A stretch of DNA of 64,000 bases from Eutypa lata (Eukaryota > Ascomycota > Sordariomycetes > Xylariales > Diatrypaceae), in the NCBI GenBank assembly GCA_022661535.1, contig JAKULF010000019.1:186001-250000 (forward strand). The letters are read 5' to 3'. The notes under the pieces were generated by a model. The model did not search any database. It was not told where the DNA came from and saw only the letters and a list, made by a program, of their open reading frames with translations. Position 1 is the first letter of the stretch; every line of letters starts with the position of its first letter. Positions 24,516 to 36,886 of the stretch are shown piece by piece. The position numbers were made by a program, and so were the translations under genes.

Positions 24516-24553
24516 TTCATCCATCCATTCATTCATTCATTCATTCATTCATT
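24516..24553 (+). repeat. ATTC/ATCC tetranucleotide repeat in 5' leader
   Basis: About nine CATT/CATC units ending roughly 50 bases before the ATG of the Clr5-domain gene. Confidence 0.85.
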
Positions 24554-24603
24554 TAAGATATTGGATTAGGGACTTTGTCGGCTCGTCTGCTACTTGTGTC
24601 AAA

Positions 24604-26410
24604 ATGGAAGCAACCGATTCCAAGAACCAAGGGGCCTCCACCAACGATTGGGAGGCTAACCGGGAGATCATCTCGGGTCTTTACCGCGATCAGAATAAGA
24701 CGTTGAAAGAGACGATGCAGATCATGGCCGATTCTCACGGCTTCTTTGCAAGGTGAGCTCACTAAGTCCTTTTTACCGGCAAGTCCCGTTGTAATCAATC
24801 ACATGGAACCCCGCGACTAGAATTATTATCACCAGTGACCACTCTTAACTAACGGACATAAATCAAGCGCAAAGATGTACAAGACACACATCAAGAAGTG
24901 GGGAAGTAAGCAACTTCCAGAGCCTTAGCTATCTTCCGTCCCCCCTTATGATCTATATCAGGGGCGTTTAGCCCGATATTAGGTCTGAAGAAAGCAGCGG
25001 CTAACATGGGATCGTTCGCTTGTAGTTGACAAGAATATGAAAGCCCGCGATGCCATTGAGATTGTTCGCCAACAAAAGGCTCGGGCAGCCATGGGGAAGT
25101 CCTCCGTCGTCTATGTCAGGGGCCGCCGTGTTGAACCTTCCAAGATGCAGCAATATCTGCATCGCGTATCCGAGGCAGTAGCCAACGAGATCCTCTTAAA
25201 TACGGCAGATGACACCGTAACGGATCTGTCCCTATATTCGAATGCAAGGGTTATCGTCAGAACCCCCTCACCCGAGTTAAGTGCCCCTGGGTCTCCGAAT
25301 TTACCGAAACGCCTCAACGACCCCATCAACCTCAGGCTGCCGCAAGAGTGCATGCAAATCCTCACGAGCTACATATCTGGTGGTTATGAGACAGGGAGGT
25401 GGAAGCTGGATTCTCAGCTGGGTGGCCCTGACACTATCAATTCATGTGCCTGGTTAGGACATCTTAACACAGCGCGAGACATGATCAGCCATAATAGAAC
25501 CAAGCAAGGCTTTCACTTACTGGGCATATGTCTTGATCAGTATAAGCTCCATCTATTGCAGCCAGATGCCGATTTCTGGGTCATAACATATGCGGCCGTC
25601 ATAGGTCTCTCCGGTAGCGACCCAAAATTGGCCGACACATTTATTAGCTACGCCTCGAGACTTGCATCCATCGTCCTACCACCCGAACATCCCTTCAATT
25701 TACTTTGGTCACGACTGGCCAAGTTGCGCCTAGATGGCATTCGATCACACGCACCAGCGCTACTGAAGGCCGTCATCGACACGAATAGCCGTTACTTCAC
25801 CCTGATGAGTCCGAATCGATCTTACGAGCCGACCGCTATGTACTACTCGCTGCACTGGTTGGGCATGATATCTGCGGAAGACATCGCCCGGCTGAACCAA
25901 GAGGGCGTGGAGGCAGCTAACTCGGTCGAGTACGGGGTGCAGCGGAACCGGGTCCGGTCATCTAACAAGTTATTGTCGGACGGTGAGCCAGGCAAGGCAG
26001 AGCTACAGCTCGAGGAGGTGGTGCGGTGGCTGAAGACGCAGCCGGCCGGCTCCTGGATTGACCTGCGCATGGAGCTACATTACGAGATGTTCCGGCTCAA
26101 GACGGCGGCCGGCAAGCCGTCGGAGATCCAGGACGCCGCATGGGACCTTTACCGCTTCTGCATGGACGCATTCGGCCCCGGCCATTACACCACTACCTTC
26201 ACTGGCGCCAACCTCGAGATCTACTTTCGCCACGCTGGCCAGACCCACGTTGCCGATCGCCTACGGAAAGACTTTGAAGGCCAGTGGAAATTGCTCTGTA
26301 AGAAAGCCCGTTCGTTTAAGAAGGAAAAGAAGGGAACCAGCAGCAGCGCCAGCACCAGCAGCAACAATATCAGCAATAGTAGCAATAGTAGCAGCGATTC
26401 TCCGCCGTGA
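24604..26410 (+). CDS. Clr5-domain protein
   Basis: Join of 24604..24752, 24868..24905 and 25026..26410; 523 residues. The N-terminal Clr5 domain spans about residues 14-72 and is completed only by splicing the 38-nt second exon: DWEANREIISGLYRDQNKTL, then FFASAKMYKTHIKKWGIDKN and MKARDAIEIVRQQKAR. The family takes its name from fission yeast Clr5, a silencing factor; the domain resembles a small DNA-binding helical fold, and most filamentous-fungus members are uncharacterised. The remaining 440 residues are helical and resemble nothing I can name. The tail is a basic patch (KKARSFKKEKKG) followed by a Ser/Asn run. Donors are GTGAGC and GTAAGC. The ATG at 24604 is the first of the domain frame and has a purine at -3. 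Nuclear regulatory role is inference. Confidence 0.88.
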
Positions 26411-27650
26411 CCTTTTCGAGTTTTAACATGAAGACTAGTTAAGCAAAAGGGAGATTATGAAAGATTATGAAAAATGAGGGCTTTATATATGAGGAGATAT
26501 ACATATATGGCAACCAACCTGAGACGGGGGAACAGAGCAGGCCAGCCAGCCGTCTTCTAAAGGAGATGGTTTCCAGGCCCAGGTCCTTATTGGTCTAAGG
26601 GGGAACATGAAAGGAAGATATCTCCACGAAGGCAAGGGGGGTGAAAACGTGGATGAAATGAATAGGATTTGGGTTTTTTCTTCGGCCCTTCTCTTTCTCA
26701 CACATATTATATGTATATTGTTTGTACAATCCGAAGAATCGACTCTTAAGTCACAGGATAGGAGTATGGTCTGGTGTAGTTCTATATAAGTTGAGAAAAG
26801 GGAACAAGGGAGGCTTTTGGATACCACACTGGAATGTTCAATGTAACGCAATTTGATTCAACCTGGATATTATTTTAATTTAAAAAAACCCCCCCAAACA
26901 GCTCGTACATGTTCTACGTCTCCTCCCTGCCCCCTCTTTGTCATCTGTGATGGGGTTACTCGCTTTGTATTTGTCTCGGACGAGCACCCCTGAGATGATG
27001 AGCGAAAACACAATGCATAAAAAAAACAGACGGCCAACCAATACGATTCATACTCTGGACACATGCATACTTTAACATATATATATATATATATATATAG
27101 CTTTCTGAAACTTAGGTATCCAAGCGAATAACAGACTATGAGCATCACGAATTCCTAGTATGTAGGAGGATACTAAATAAGTAGCTATTGTGGGATATGA
27201 CTACCTACATAGATACATCATATCAATCACCTTAACAAAGAGAAATTAAACTGAACTGAACTGAACTATCAAGATGCAATGCGTATGTTATGTTACATTA
27301 CTAAAAAAAAATTCATTATCGAACTTCTCCCTAAAAACAAGACCACCACTCTCTGCTCAGCGAGATATCGGGCACCACTTAACGTTAGGTAGGTAGGTAG
27401 ATCTCATCATCACCCTGCCTATCTGCCCTTCACTTGCCCCCCCTCCCCCCCCTCTCTCTCTCACTTCAAGGAACCTTGCAAACCCTTATCCTATGCGCAT
27501 GCAATAACAAATAACTAGGACTCAACAATAAGCATCACCTTCACCCCTATCACACTACACTACCACCACCACCACTAATTGCTTGCTTCCCTCCCTTCCT
27601 CTCACCTCACAACCTCAAAACCCAATACAATCCCTCCTTCCCTCCCTTCC
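26411..27650. other. Intergenic, between convergent Clr5 and HSE1 3' ends
   Basis: No gene seen. Contains an AT dinucleotide run (27077-27099) and C/T-rich DNA just past the HSE1 stop. Confidence 0.6.
27077..27099. repeat. AT dinucleotide microsatellite
   Basis: About eleven uninterrupted AT units. Confidence 0.9.
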
Positions 27651-30087
27651 TTAATAAGCGCTCGTCCTATAATAATCCTGCGGCGCGCTCGGCTCCCCCG
27701 CCGCCCCCGGTGGGACGTAAGCCTTATACTGGGGGTTCTGTGGCTGCTGGAGAGGGGCCGGGACCATCACTGCAGCGTTCTGCTGCTGTGCTTGGCTAGG
27801 CAGCGACTGGCGGGCATCGAAAGCCGGACCGCTGGGCTGGAGGGGCGGCGGCGGAGTGGCACCGTAGCCCTGATGGGGGATAGGCGGTGCGGATCCGGTC
27901 GGTTGGGGAGGTGGGATCGCGTCGTATGATGGTGTATCCTGCTGCTGTTGGTTTTGGGTGTTCGTCCGCGGGTTGTACGCCGTGTACTGCGGTTGTTGTT
28001 GATGTTGTTGTTGTCCGCCAAGGGCCAAGGGAGCCGGGACGGATGATGGGGCGGGGCCCGGGACCGAGGGGGGCGGGGCCGACGGCTGATCGGAGACGGG
28101 GGCATAGGCGTCATCCTGAGAATATACGGACGCGGAGTAGGGGTCTGAGGGGCCGCCGGGCTTCGGGGCTCCGATCGGAGAATCGTAGGCGGACGTGGCT
28201 AGCTCCTGCGGGTTGCCGTAGGTGCTCTGGGGTCGTGGGCCATTGTGAGCAGCGGCGGGAGGCTGGGAATACGCGGAATACGACTGCGGAGGCGGTGGGG
28301 AAGTCGCCGTCTGGATAGGTGTCGGTTGGTTGGGTCCGGCGGTAGCTAGGCGGGAAGGCTGGTCTCTGGGAGGGAACTGCTGCTGCTGCTGTTGCTGTTG
28401 GCTTGATGATTGACCCCCCTGAGTATGAGCAGGGATCTCGGCACCATGCAGATAGAAGGGGGCTGGCCCAGGGGTGGGACGTTGGAAATTAGGAGGTGGT
28501 GATGTAGTCTGGTAGTGGTTCTGCTCTAAATATACATGAGCTCAATTTTTCAAATAAATACCTGGATTGGACGTACCCTGGGGAGGCGGCCCCTGCGGTC
28601 CTGGAGTGTAGAATCTCTGAGGCTCTTGTTGTTGCGGAGGCGGGCCTTGAGGTGCGTATCCAGGGCCTGGGCCTCCCGGACCACCATAACCCTGAGGAAT
28701 GGGTGGCCTCGAGGCGTACTGCTGATAGTTAGGTTGTGGTGGGTGTGACATAGACGACTCAAGAAGCGCTTCGTAGTCTCGTCTAGCTTTGATAAACTTC
28801 TCGTTCAACTGCGTGAAGTCGTCCTTCTTTTGAGAATATTTCTCAATCAGCTTGATGAGCTTCGGTCTGATGGCTAGAGTCTGATGGTAAAGCTTCTAGA
28901 ATATTGTTAGTTGTGACTCTTATGTCCAAGCCTGGCAAAGTATGACATACCGATATTTCCTCGTTGTCCTCTTCTCGCGGCGCCGTGTTCGACGTGCTTA
29001 GAAGTGTGAGCAACTTTTCAACATTCTTGATCTCCGCGAACACCTCGGCCTCCATCTGAGCCTCACGGTGGAGCTCGTCAGGAGTGGGATCCGTGAGCTT
29101 CTCGACGTAGTTGAGAGGGAAGATACCCGTCTTCCCCTTCAACGAACCCCGCCACCAGTCCTTGTAGACAGATTCGAGGACAGCAATGACATCGCCCTTC
29201 TTAAATTCCAACTCGCCAGGTTCGCTTGGGGCAAAATCATAGAGCGCACGAACGCGAGATACGGTAGCAGCTGTCGTTCCAGTTGGGTGGGATGGGATCG
29301 GTGTTGGTTGACTAGCTGAACCCCCAGCCCCAGTGCTAGGCCCAGCAGAAGAAGCAACAGCGCTCTCGGCAACCTTTTTCTTTCTTTCCTCCTCCTGCAG
29401 AGACAACTTCAGGGCTATTTGTAGCTCCTCTTCCTCCTTTTGTCGATCAACGTCGGTGAGGTTGTTCTTCTGAGGTGCCGAGGGTGCCTGAAGTGTGGGG
29501 TTGGTCTGCTTTAGACGATAATAGGCATCGTACATGATCCCGAGGTCGGCATCGTTGCTGAACATATCAGACCACTCCTTCATCCTTTCTAAAATCTTGG
29601 CCTTGACCTGTTGGTGAGTATTGCGGTCGTTGGCGAGCTTAAGTAGGGCATCGGTAAAGGCGCGGCTAGAGAGTTCGCGATGGACATTTTTGCCACAGTT
29701 TTGGGAGAGCGCATTACCGAGCTAAATGCAATTCAGCGACATAGATTAGTACAAGATATTATGGAATACGACCTGAGGGAGTTAGGTTAGTTGGGCTTAC
29801 CTCGAGGGTATAAAGCTGGACGTTGGCATTGCGATGAGCCAACCTCTTGATCAGGCTTTGAACGGCTTGGTTAGGACCATTCGGATCGCTCGATACCTTA
29901 TCGCATACTTCGATTATAGCACCCCAGTCTTCAGAAGTGAGGTTCTCATCGGTCGCCTTGACTAAGTTTCCAGACAATAGTTAGTAATGTGAATCTCAGT
30001 GGTTAAGATGCTGCCTATATGGGGCGACGACGATGACGTACTAATCGGCGCATCAAAGGCGTTCGGAGCCGCCGCTCCTCGAAACAT
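27651..30087 (-). CDS. HSE1: ESCRT-0 subunit Hse1 (class E vacuolar sorting protein)
   Basis: Join on the minus strand of 30042..30087, 29801..29961, 28951..29721, 28577..28895 and 27651..28525; 723 residues. With Vps27 it forms ESCRT-0, which collects ubiquitinated cargo on endosomes. Order: VHS domain (about 10-145, from ATDENLTSEDWGAIIEVCDK), a ubiquitin-interacting motif (about 165-184, EEELQIALKLSLQEEE), an SH3 domain (about 225-278, ALYDFAPSEPGELEF...DWWRG...GIFPLNYVEKL), the helical GAT/coiled-coil region that pairs with Vps27 (KLYHQTLAIRPKLIKLIEKY), and a long Pro/Gln/Tyr-rich tail. For intron 4 I chose donor GTACGT (51-nt intron) over an in-frame GTATTT alternative that would leave only 36 nt. 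Longer than yeast Hse1 (452) because of the tail. Followed upstream by ATG13 on the same strand, 1.8 kb away. Confidence 0.95.
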
Positions 30088-31864
30088 ACTGACTGAGTCG
30101 TATATGCTGCAAAGGCTTAACTAAATGGTAGTAGAATGAATGTAAAGGAGAATAAAGGGGAGATGGATTTAGTCGCTACTAGTCAGTTGGATGGTCTTTT
30201 GTTTGCTTCTGAGAGGATTTGAACTCAGGAATAAGGTTAAGTTATTATTTAGGTGGTGAGTTTGTTATAGTTTGAAGGTGTTAATAGTAAAGAATAAACT
30301 TATGGTGGTGCAGGTTGGGGTTAATTGGGTAATGGCGTAATGGCCCAAGTACCTAAGCAATAAGAAGGCAGTGAAGACTCATGATGTACCTTAGGTACTG
30401 TAGCTTTCAATCTTGCAGCCTACGAACTTACTGGAGTGCCTTAGTTAGCGTCCCACCCTCTCCCTGGTCCTTGCCCTGCCTACCTTTGAATGTTATGTAT
30501 AGATAGGTGGGGTATTATTACTATTATTATCCCAACATAGCGGGGACTCAACTAAGCGGCTCAGCGGTGTCATACATGCAATGGGTAAAGTCGAACCAAG
30601 ATTAATCAAATCTTTATCAAATCTTTATATAGCCAAATTTTACTACATAGACTCAACTTATAGCATACGTATATTATGAATATGAGATATGAACTCACAC
30701 ACATGATGCCCAATACGTAGCCTAACTTATATACTACCAGCGCATCCATCGGCCAGGCTTAGGCTTGTCAGCCCAGCGAGCTTCCATGTTCCTACACTCT
30801 AGAGCCAGAGCTCTAAAAATGGGGTTAGCTTACGTACCTACATACATACTTACATGTAGTAGGTAACTAAGTCTCGCGAATACGCAATGCGTATAACCAA
30901 CATTAGGTAGGACGCATCATTACTCCGCCACTCGTAGCCACACAGCTGCCACATAGCAAGGAGGTACTACTTGTACTATATACTATAGCCTATAGCCTAA
31001 TACTTTTACAACATTGGAAGCATTCATGCTCAAATACTCAGGTTGATAGTATATCAGACTCTTATCTACCTAAAGCGTAACTACCTACCTACCTACCTAC
31101 CTACCTACCTACCTACATGTAGGTATATTGTATGTCTAAGTGAGTGCAACTTCAGATAACGTCAGATCAACAGCATAGGCAAAACGTAATCCATAAGTAA
31201 GAATTTGTCCTTCTATGTATGTCATGATGTGTCAAGCTCTATTATGTTCATGTAGCTAGCTCAGTGCCATAGGTAAGTAAGTAGTACCTCAGTAAGTAAC
31301 TCAAGGCAAGTATGTAGGCAGGTATGTACCTATATCCATCATCATGCCTCGTCCGCATATCAAGTCGTTTGCAGGTTACCTACCCGTCAACTTTCCAACC
31401 CCCCCCCCCCTAAAATGACTACGACCACAACGCGTGCGCACACACGACATGACAAAAGAGACTCGACCAATAATGAAGCCTGTCTCTCTCTCTTTGTTCC
31501 TTGAGTATTTCTCCCCAACGCCAAGCATATTGTCATTCGAACAACTAGAGAATAGCTTCCAAACCCTTACTTAGAACATCATTGCTCTTCGAGAAATGCA
31601 TTTGCCCCCTCATGCGAATGAAAAAAGCAGGAGAGAAAGCCGCACATCAGAAACATCCAAAACCGTACCAATCTGTTATGCATATATCGCCTTATGTATC
31701 TGTGTTCCCCGAGCCCTAGGCTGTAGCGATTCGCACCGCTCGGAAGAGCTTTTCTATTGTCCTATATCCGCCACCTATTGAATGGCTTCTTCCACAAGAA
31801 GCCACAAGAACCAAAGACCGTTATAATGTGATGTAAGATGTATCCGGGGGGAAGCAATGTTGAT
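30088..31864. other. Intergenic between HSE1 and ATG13
   Basis: No gene seen. Rich in TACC/TACATA motifs, with the CTAC repeat and palindrome at 31081-31125 and a poly-C run near 31399-31410. A T-arm-like motif near 30210-30220 does not belong to a tRNA. Confidence 0.6.
31081..31125. repeat. CTAC tetranucleotide repeat ending in 16-bp palindrome
   Basis: Nine tandem CTAC units run into TACCTACATGTAGGTA, the same palindrome as at 7114-7129. Confidence 0.9.
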
Positions 31865-34845
31865 TTACTGCCAGCGACGGTTGCGGTGCGCCGACTCGTA
31901 TCCGCCTCTGTCGGTACTAGGGCCTAAGCTCGCACCGCCCCGTCCCTCTTCGAGACTGCGACGCGACTGCTGGCGGTTATTAATCTCCGACATATCGAAA
32001 AGCAGCGGTTCCTCTTCTACGTCGTCTGATGGCCCGCTTGGCACTCCAAAGCCACCGGCACCTCCCCCTCGTGAAAACCCCCGGCCATATCTGCCGCCGG
32101 ATCCCACAAGACTTCCACTTCCCGAGTGTGGTGGCGTCACACCCCTACCGGCACTGCTACCATAACGCCTGCCATACGGGGAACTGGAAAGCCCGGAGAA
32201 AAGACCACCCGGTGGTCGGGTTTCGCGCTCGGCTGATGACGAACCCTGTCGTAGCATATCGGCCGAGTCTGTCGCCGTGATATCTGCAGGTGGCTGCAAA
32301 CCCGACGAGTCATCGTCAACTTCTCCAGCCGCCATATTCCGCCCTAATAGAGCACTCAAGCTTGGTGGCTCCCGGTCACCTGCACCTAGACTGACACTCC
32401 GATGAGTATCCACGTCGTCGTCATCAACCAGGGGTCGATTTTGGTGAGCAACTGAGCTCGACCGTCTACCATGTGGATACGGCCGTGGTGACAACGGGAT
32501 ATCTATAGCTACCGTGCCTTCATGTGTGGCCGGTACGCTCGTTGCCGGTTCTTCCGAGAGCGAGCCAGCGTGGTTCCGTGCTCTCGCTCCTGTTCTCACA
32601 GGCGCCGTATAATCCACAATCGAATTCTCACTAAGACGGGACGGGATTGCCGGCGTGTGGGGCGTATGGGGTGACAGTGGTTTACCAGGTGACGTTGACG
32701 TCGACATGCCTGGCACATTAGCTAACTGTCTACTAGACGAGCTAGAAGAACGATGGAGCTGCATAGACGAGTTCATTGATTCGGTAAGCGCGTTGTTAGA
32801 CTCGCGCATGAGGTGAAATTTGGAAAGCTGGGCTGTTGTCTTCTTGGTTGCCGACTCGCCTTTCTTAGTCGGCTCAAAACTTTGCAACGTCCTTTTATTC
32901 TCCAAAGCTTTCAGGAATTCCTGAATGTTATCATCGTCAGTTTGAAAAGAGCCCGAGCTAGCTCCCCCACCAGGTTCATTGAGTAACCCGGAGCCTGGCT
33001 GTACAACTGAAGATGACATGCTTTGCTTCCCACTGCTATTCTGATCATCATCTCCACCTCTGCTGGTACCACCAAATGATGGCCGGTTGCGACGGTGGGT
33101 GAAGCTACTACTAAATCGATTTGTAGCAGACGGTCTCGGCGAGCCCGCAATAGGGCTTTCAGCTGTAGGGGGTGGCCCGCCTCGCAATGAAGCAGGCATC
33201 CCGGCCGTCAATGAAGAGCGATTCCTTGCGTGCGTTAAGACACTAGGGCCTGAACTTCGGCCTGACGATTGTGGAGATGGCGGCACTTCGTTATCTAACA
33301 TTCGAGGATTCGGTGATCCGGACAACGATCCATGCTTGAAAGGCGAGTTCTGGAAGGAAACTGACTGTCTTCTATCACCCCTCTCTACCCCCCCTCTACC
33401 AGATTGCCGTCCGGCATAGGCAATCGGCAAGGAATGGAGCGGGGCTTCAACGCTTGCAGCTCTTGATCCAGGGGGAGAGCTGGTATCAGAGCCTGGTGCT
33501 TTGACTGCTCTCAAAGCAGAAATAGGGCTCGTTCCAAAGGGGCCCTCGCCATGGAACGTAGATAGACTTCCATATCGCTGCTGGTTGTCGGTAACATCGG
33601 GCCCATGCCGATGGTATGGTAACGAGCCTACCTCGGCCGCAGGGGGGTCATAGCGCCCGTAACCTCTATGTGGCACTGACGGCTTGAACATATCATCAGA
33701 AATAGCAATACCGATACGCGAGCTGAGGAGAGATTCGGTCTCTACCACCTGAAAGTTGCAGTTATTCCGGTAAGAGACAGAAACGTAAAATCGACCCACG
33801 GGGACTTCAAGATCACCGAACATGTAATCAGTAGAAACATCCCCTCTCCCTTGGTACAATGGTGTCCTGAGGGAATCAAATCCACGGGTTTGGGAGGCAC
33901 CGGCGAAGACACGGCACCGTACTTGCATGGCAGGGTGAACGCCTTTCGTCTTGGACTTCCTAGCTAGTCTCCAGGCTGGTAGGATGCCAGCCGTAGTATA
34001 AATGGATCGGAACAAGACTATAGCCTTTTTGTACACCGTTGGAAGAAGACTTCCGAAGTCGTCTGGATCATCCGGCGGCGTCCCTTTAAGCTCAACTTTC
34101 CAACGCTCCAAAATAATATGAGCACTTGATTTCGTTGAACGTGCAGAGCCGCTATCACTCAACTGATCAGAGAAATTCATGGCCTCAACAACATCCCAAC
34201 GTTTTCCATTCTCGTCTATGGTTACTAAACTCTGGCCGTGTTTTAAACGTGAGGTGTCTAGGTAGGTTTCTATGACCATCGGCTGAGGTCGGTTTTCGAA
34301 ACCACCGCATTGCTTCCATATCCGGGACTCTTCCCGAAAGTCGTCGATATCAGTTGTGTCAAGTTGAAACTGCAAAGAAAGGGTTCAGTTTAGGGCACTT
34401 CCTTTAATATTCGAGATATGTCCTAACTCACCCATCTACTTGTTCTTTTCTCTGAGCTAGTCTTACCCACGAAAATTGGAGTTACTGATATGCGTTCCTG
34501 TAGAATAACAGTACTAGCCTTTGCATAAACGTTCTAGTAGGTTGGCCGGTTAGCTAGATGTTGGTCGATGCTCCAGAGAAGTCAATTCTTGAAATGGAAC
34601 AAACAAACCTGTATTATCTGGTCGAGCTTTTTAACGGCGTCCTTGCTAGGACCTCTTCCATCAGCATGACCCCCGACAGCGCCTCTTGTTGCAGCTCCCC
34701 CATCTCGAATGCTTGCTCTTGAAGTTGGTCTTGAATGGTTACCAGGGCTACCTGGATCCCTCGGATTATTTGTTCTTGTGGGATTGGTTTGTGGCGAGGT
34801 AGCGGGGGACGAAGAGCGAGGCGGGGCGCGGGGTGTTTGATGCAT
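31865..34845 (-). CDS. ATG13: Autophagy-related protein 13
   Basis: Join on the minus strand of 34609..34845, 34432..34533 and 31865..34369; 947 residues. Atg13 is the regulatory partner of the Atg1 kinase and is dephosphorylated on starvation to start autophagosome formation. A Pro/Ser/Thr-rich leader (1 to about 65) precedes the HORMA domain (about 70-340), recognisable from KKLDQIIQ, KASTVILQERISVTPIF, WFNIE-like DIDDFREESRIW, MVIETYLDTSRL, IILERWKVEL, LPTVYKKAIVLFRSIYT and GRFYVSVSYRNNCNFQV. The rest is disordered and Ser-rich, as expected for a phospho-regulated tail, and carries the segment DDDNIQEFLKALENKRTLQ, matching the Atg1-binding helices of the family. Both introns (75 and 62 nt) are phase 0, with donors GTTTGT and GTGAGT. 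Short exon 2 supplies the first HORMA strands. Confidence 0.96.
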
Positions 34846-36886
34846 TTTCGGTTATCAGGCCGGAGACAGGCTGGAGAGAACGACAACGGGCGAAGGTGTT
34901 TGGCACGGATTGTGTCAGCCGACGAAGCTCGAGACGTCCCTTAGTCGAGGGAAAGGGGAAGAGAGAAGATCGCAAGCAAGGTAGCTTGGATAGAACCTAA
35001 ATCCGTATGGTATTGATTCGGTGGCAAGGAAGTAGAGCGCCCATCGTTTCGTAATACTATAAAAACTATAACACAGATAGATAGATTGATAGATTAATGG
35101 AAGGGATGCGATGGCTACCTTTGGGGGGTATTGCCAGGCAGGCAGGCAGGCAGACAGACAGACAGACGGACAGAAAAGATAGACAGACACAGACTGGTTG
35201 AAGTCTGGTTAAAGTCTAGGACAGTGACAGCGATAGTTGTGGATTCTGCAAAGAAGGTAAAGCGGCTCCTTTTACTGGACGCGGGCGTCTGCAGGTGTTG
35301 CGAGCTAAGCTGTAACTTGCATCATTTAACCCGCATACGAATCTAGGCTGGTAGGCTGGGTAGGTAGGTACATAACCTATTGTGCAGGTACATGACAGTT
35401 CAGTATTCAATATTACCATTGAGTCTTATGTGAGTGCGTACATACATGTAAATACGTATGTACCTATCTAGTCAGGTTGCCTCCTTTTAATAGCTTTTAT
35501 AGTCCTTATAATCCTACAAGTACGTAGGCAGGTTGTGACATCCGGGGTATATTGAATGTCATCACTTTATGTATGTATGAATGTAGTTGAATAGTGTTGT
35601 GTTTCGGTAATGAGACAATTGGGAAAGGAAGCAAGGAATTGATAAATGATGGAGCGAATTTATTTAATGAGAGGTATTACTTCTCCTTCTTTGACGATCT
35701 ATCTAGGCTCAGAAAAGTCCTTTCGTCATTTGTGAATAATGGAAGTCAGTCGGAGGGACCTCGTGATATCAAGACCCGGTTGCTTACCATCTGAGATGAA
35801 CCTTTGGGGACAAGTACCATATGATGTGTACAATACCTAATGTACATGTAGTAAGACTTCGCTAGACTACCTCTAGTTATCCGTTATCGCTTGAAGGCCC
35901 CGTCTAAGCTTCAAATTATGGGTAAAGTACCTTGCTGGTTAGGCTTAGCCTATGACAATCGATAAAGATAAGCATGGTTGCTAGCGCGACGATAACGGTA
36001 TCATAGAGCCAAGATCGGCTATGACGAATGATTTGTTCCCTCGAAAAAGACAATGCGATCAATAGAATTGTGACGGCCCCCGATTGTGACGAGTTCTAGT
36101 CGACGTTAGTTACGCGCGGACTAAAGTTATTAGGTGGTTAGGTTTGGATGACTGCATACGAAGTACAGCAGGTAACATTACAACCTCAGCTGTCTCTTCC
36201 ACCTCACCAGCTCACCCATTACAGTTAGTTATACCTTGAACTAAGCAGGTAAGTAAGGCGGCTAAACCTTTAGGATGACGCCGTTCATCATGTCGATGCA
36301 GGCCTTGCATAAGAAACAGACAACTTTCACATGTAATGTAACTATAGGACCTATGACATTCTCAGAAATAATGAAGGGGACTCATCATGTTGGCATCCAA
36401 ATATGAAATAGGTTAGTCAAGAGACTACTAAACTCCTATCATCACGTCTCCTTCACATAGCGGCCGATGCTCACTACCATTCATTACCTTTATACACCCA
36501 AATAAAATTATCACATGAATAAACTCGTCCATGGACTACCGAAAGTTAATTACTATATAAAATATATATTTCAAACAATCCCTTAGTCAAGTTTCACGAT
36601 GCTTTGGCTTTGAGGAAGATAACTAAGGAATGAGTCCTGAAGATTTAGTTGATGACCCATTAGGAATGTTTGCTCGCTTCAAGACGATATGATCATATCT
36701 CCAGATTTGAGTCATTCAATATGACATTTTACTAGACTGAAGACCATCATTCTAACCCCCAACTCCCCACGACCACAAAATCGCAAATAAAACAACGTCA
36801 TCAAAACAAATACCAAGCAAACCAGTAAAATAATACATGACAGAACCAAGTCCCCATGGAAATACACCATATTATCTCGTGCAAAA
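34846..36886. other. Intergenic upstream of ATG13
   Basis: No gene seen. Contains the CAGG/CAGA repeat at 35135-35190 within the likely ATG13 promoter or leader and AT-rich DNA beyond 36300. Confidence 0.6.
35135..35190. repeat. CAGG/CAGA tetranucleotide repeat
   Basis: Four CAGG units followed by about seven CAGA units with interruptions, 290 bases upstream of the ATG13 start codon. Confidence 0.85.

Larger units (their letters stand above)
22547..24603. other. Divergent intergenic region, SNF2 / Clr5 genes
   Basis: The first 180 bases beside the SNF2 gene look coding (see findings). The rest shows no gene. It contains CTCACT repeats at 23679-23709 and an ATTC repeat at 24516-24553 in the presumed 5' leader of the Clr5 gene. 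Confidence 0.55.

Noticed and set aside
28526..28561. GTATTT donor in HSE1 giving a 36-nt intron
   Set aside because: Too short; the GTACGT donor at 28576 gives a 51-nt intron in the same phase.
30195..30235. tRNA T-arm-like motif (GAGTTCAAATCC on the minus strand)
   Set aside because: The T-stem does not pair and no matching D-arm, anticodon arm or acceptor stem lies nearby.
31081..31116. Possible CRISPR-like or tandem gene repeat
   Set aside because: It is a simple CTAC microsatellite with no spacers.
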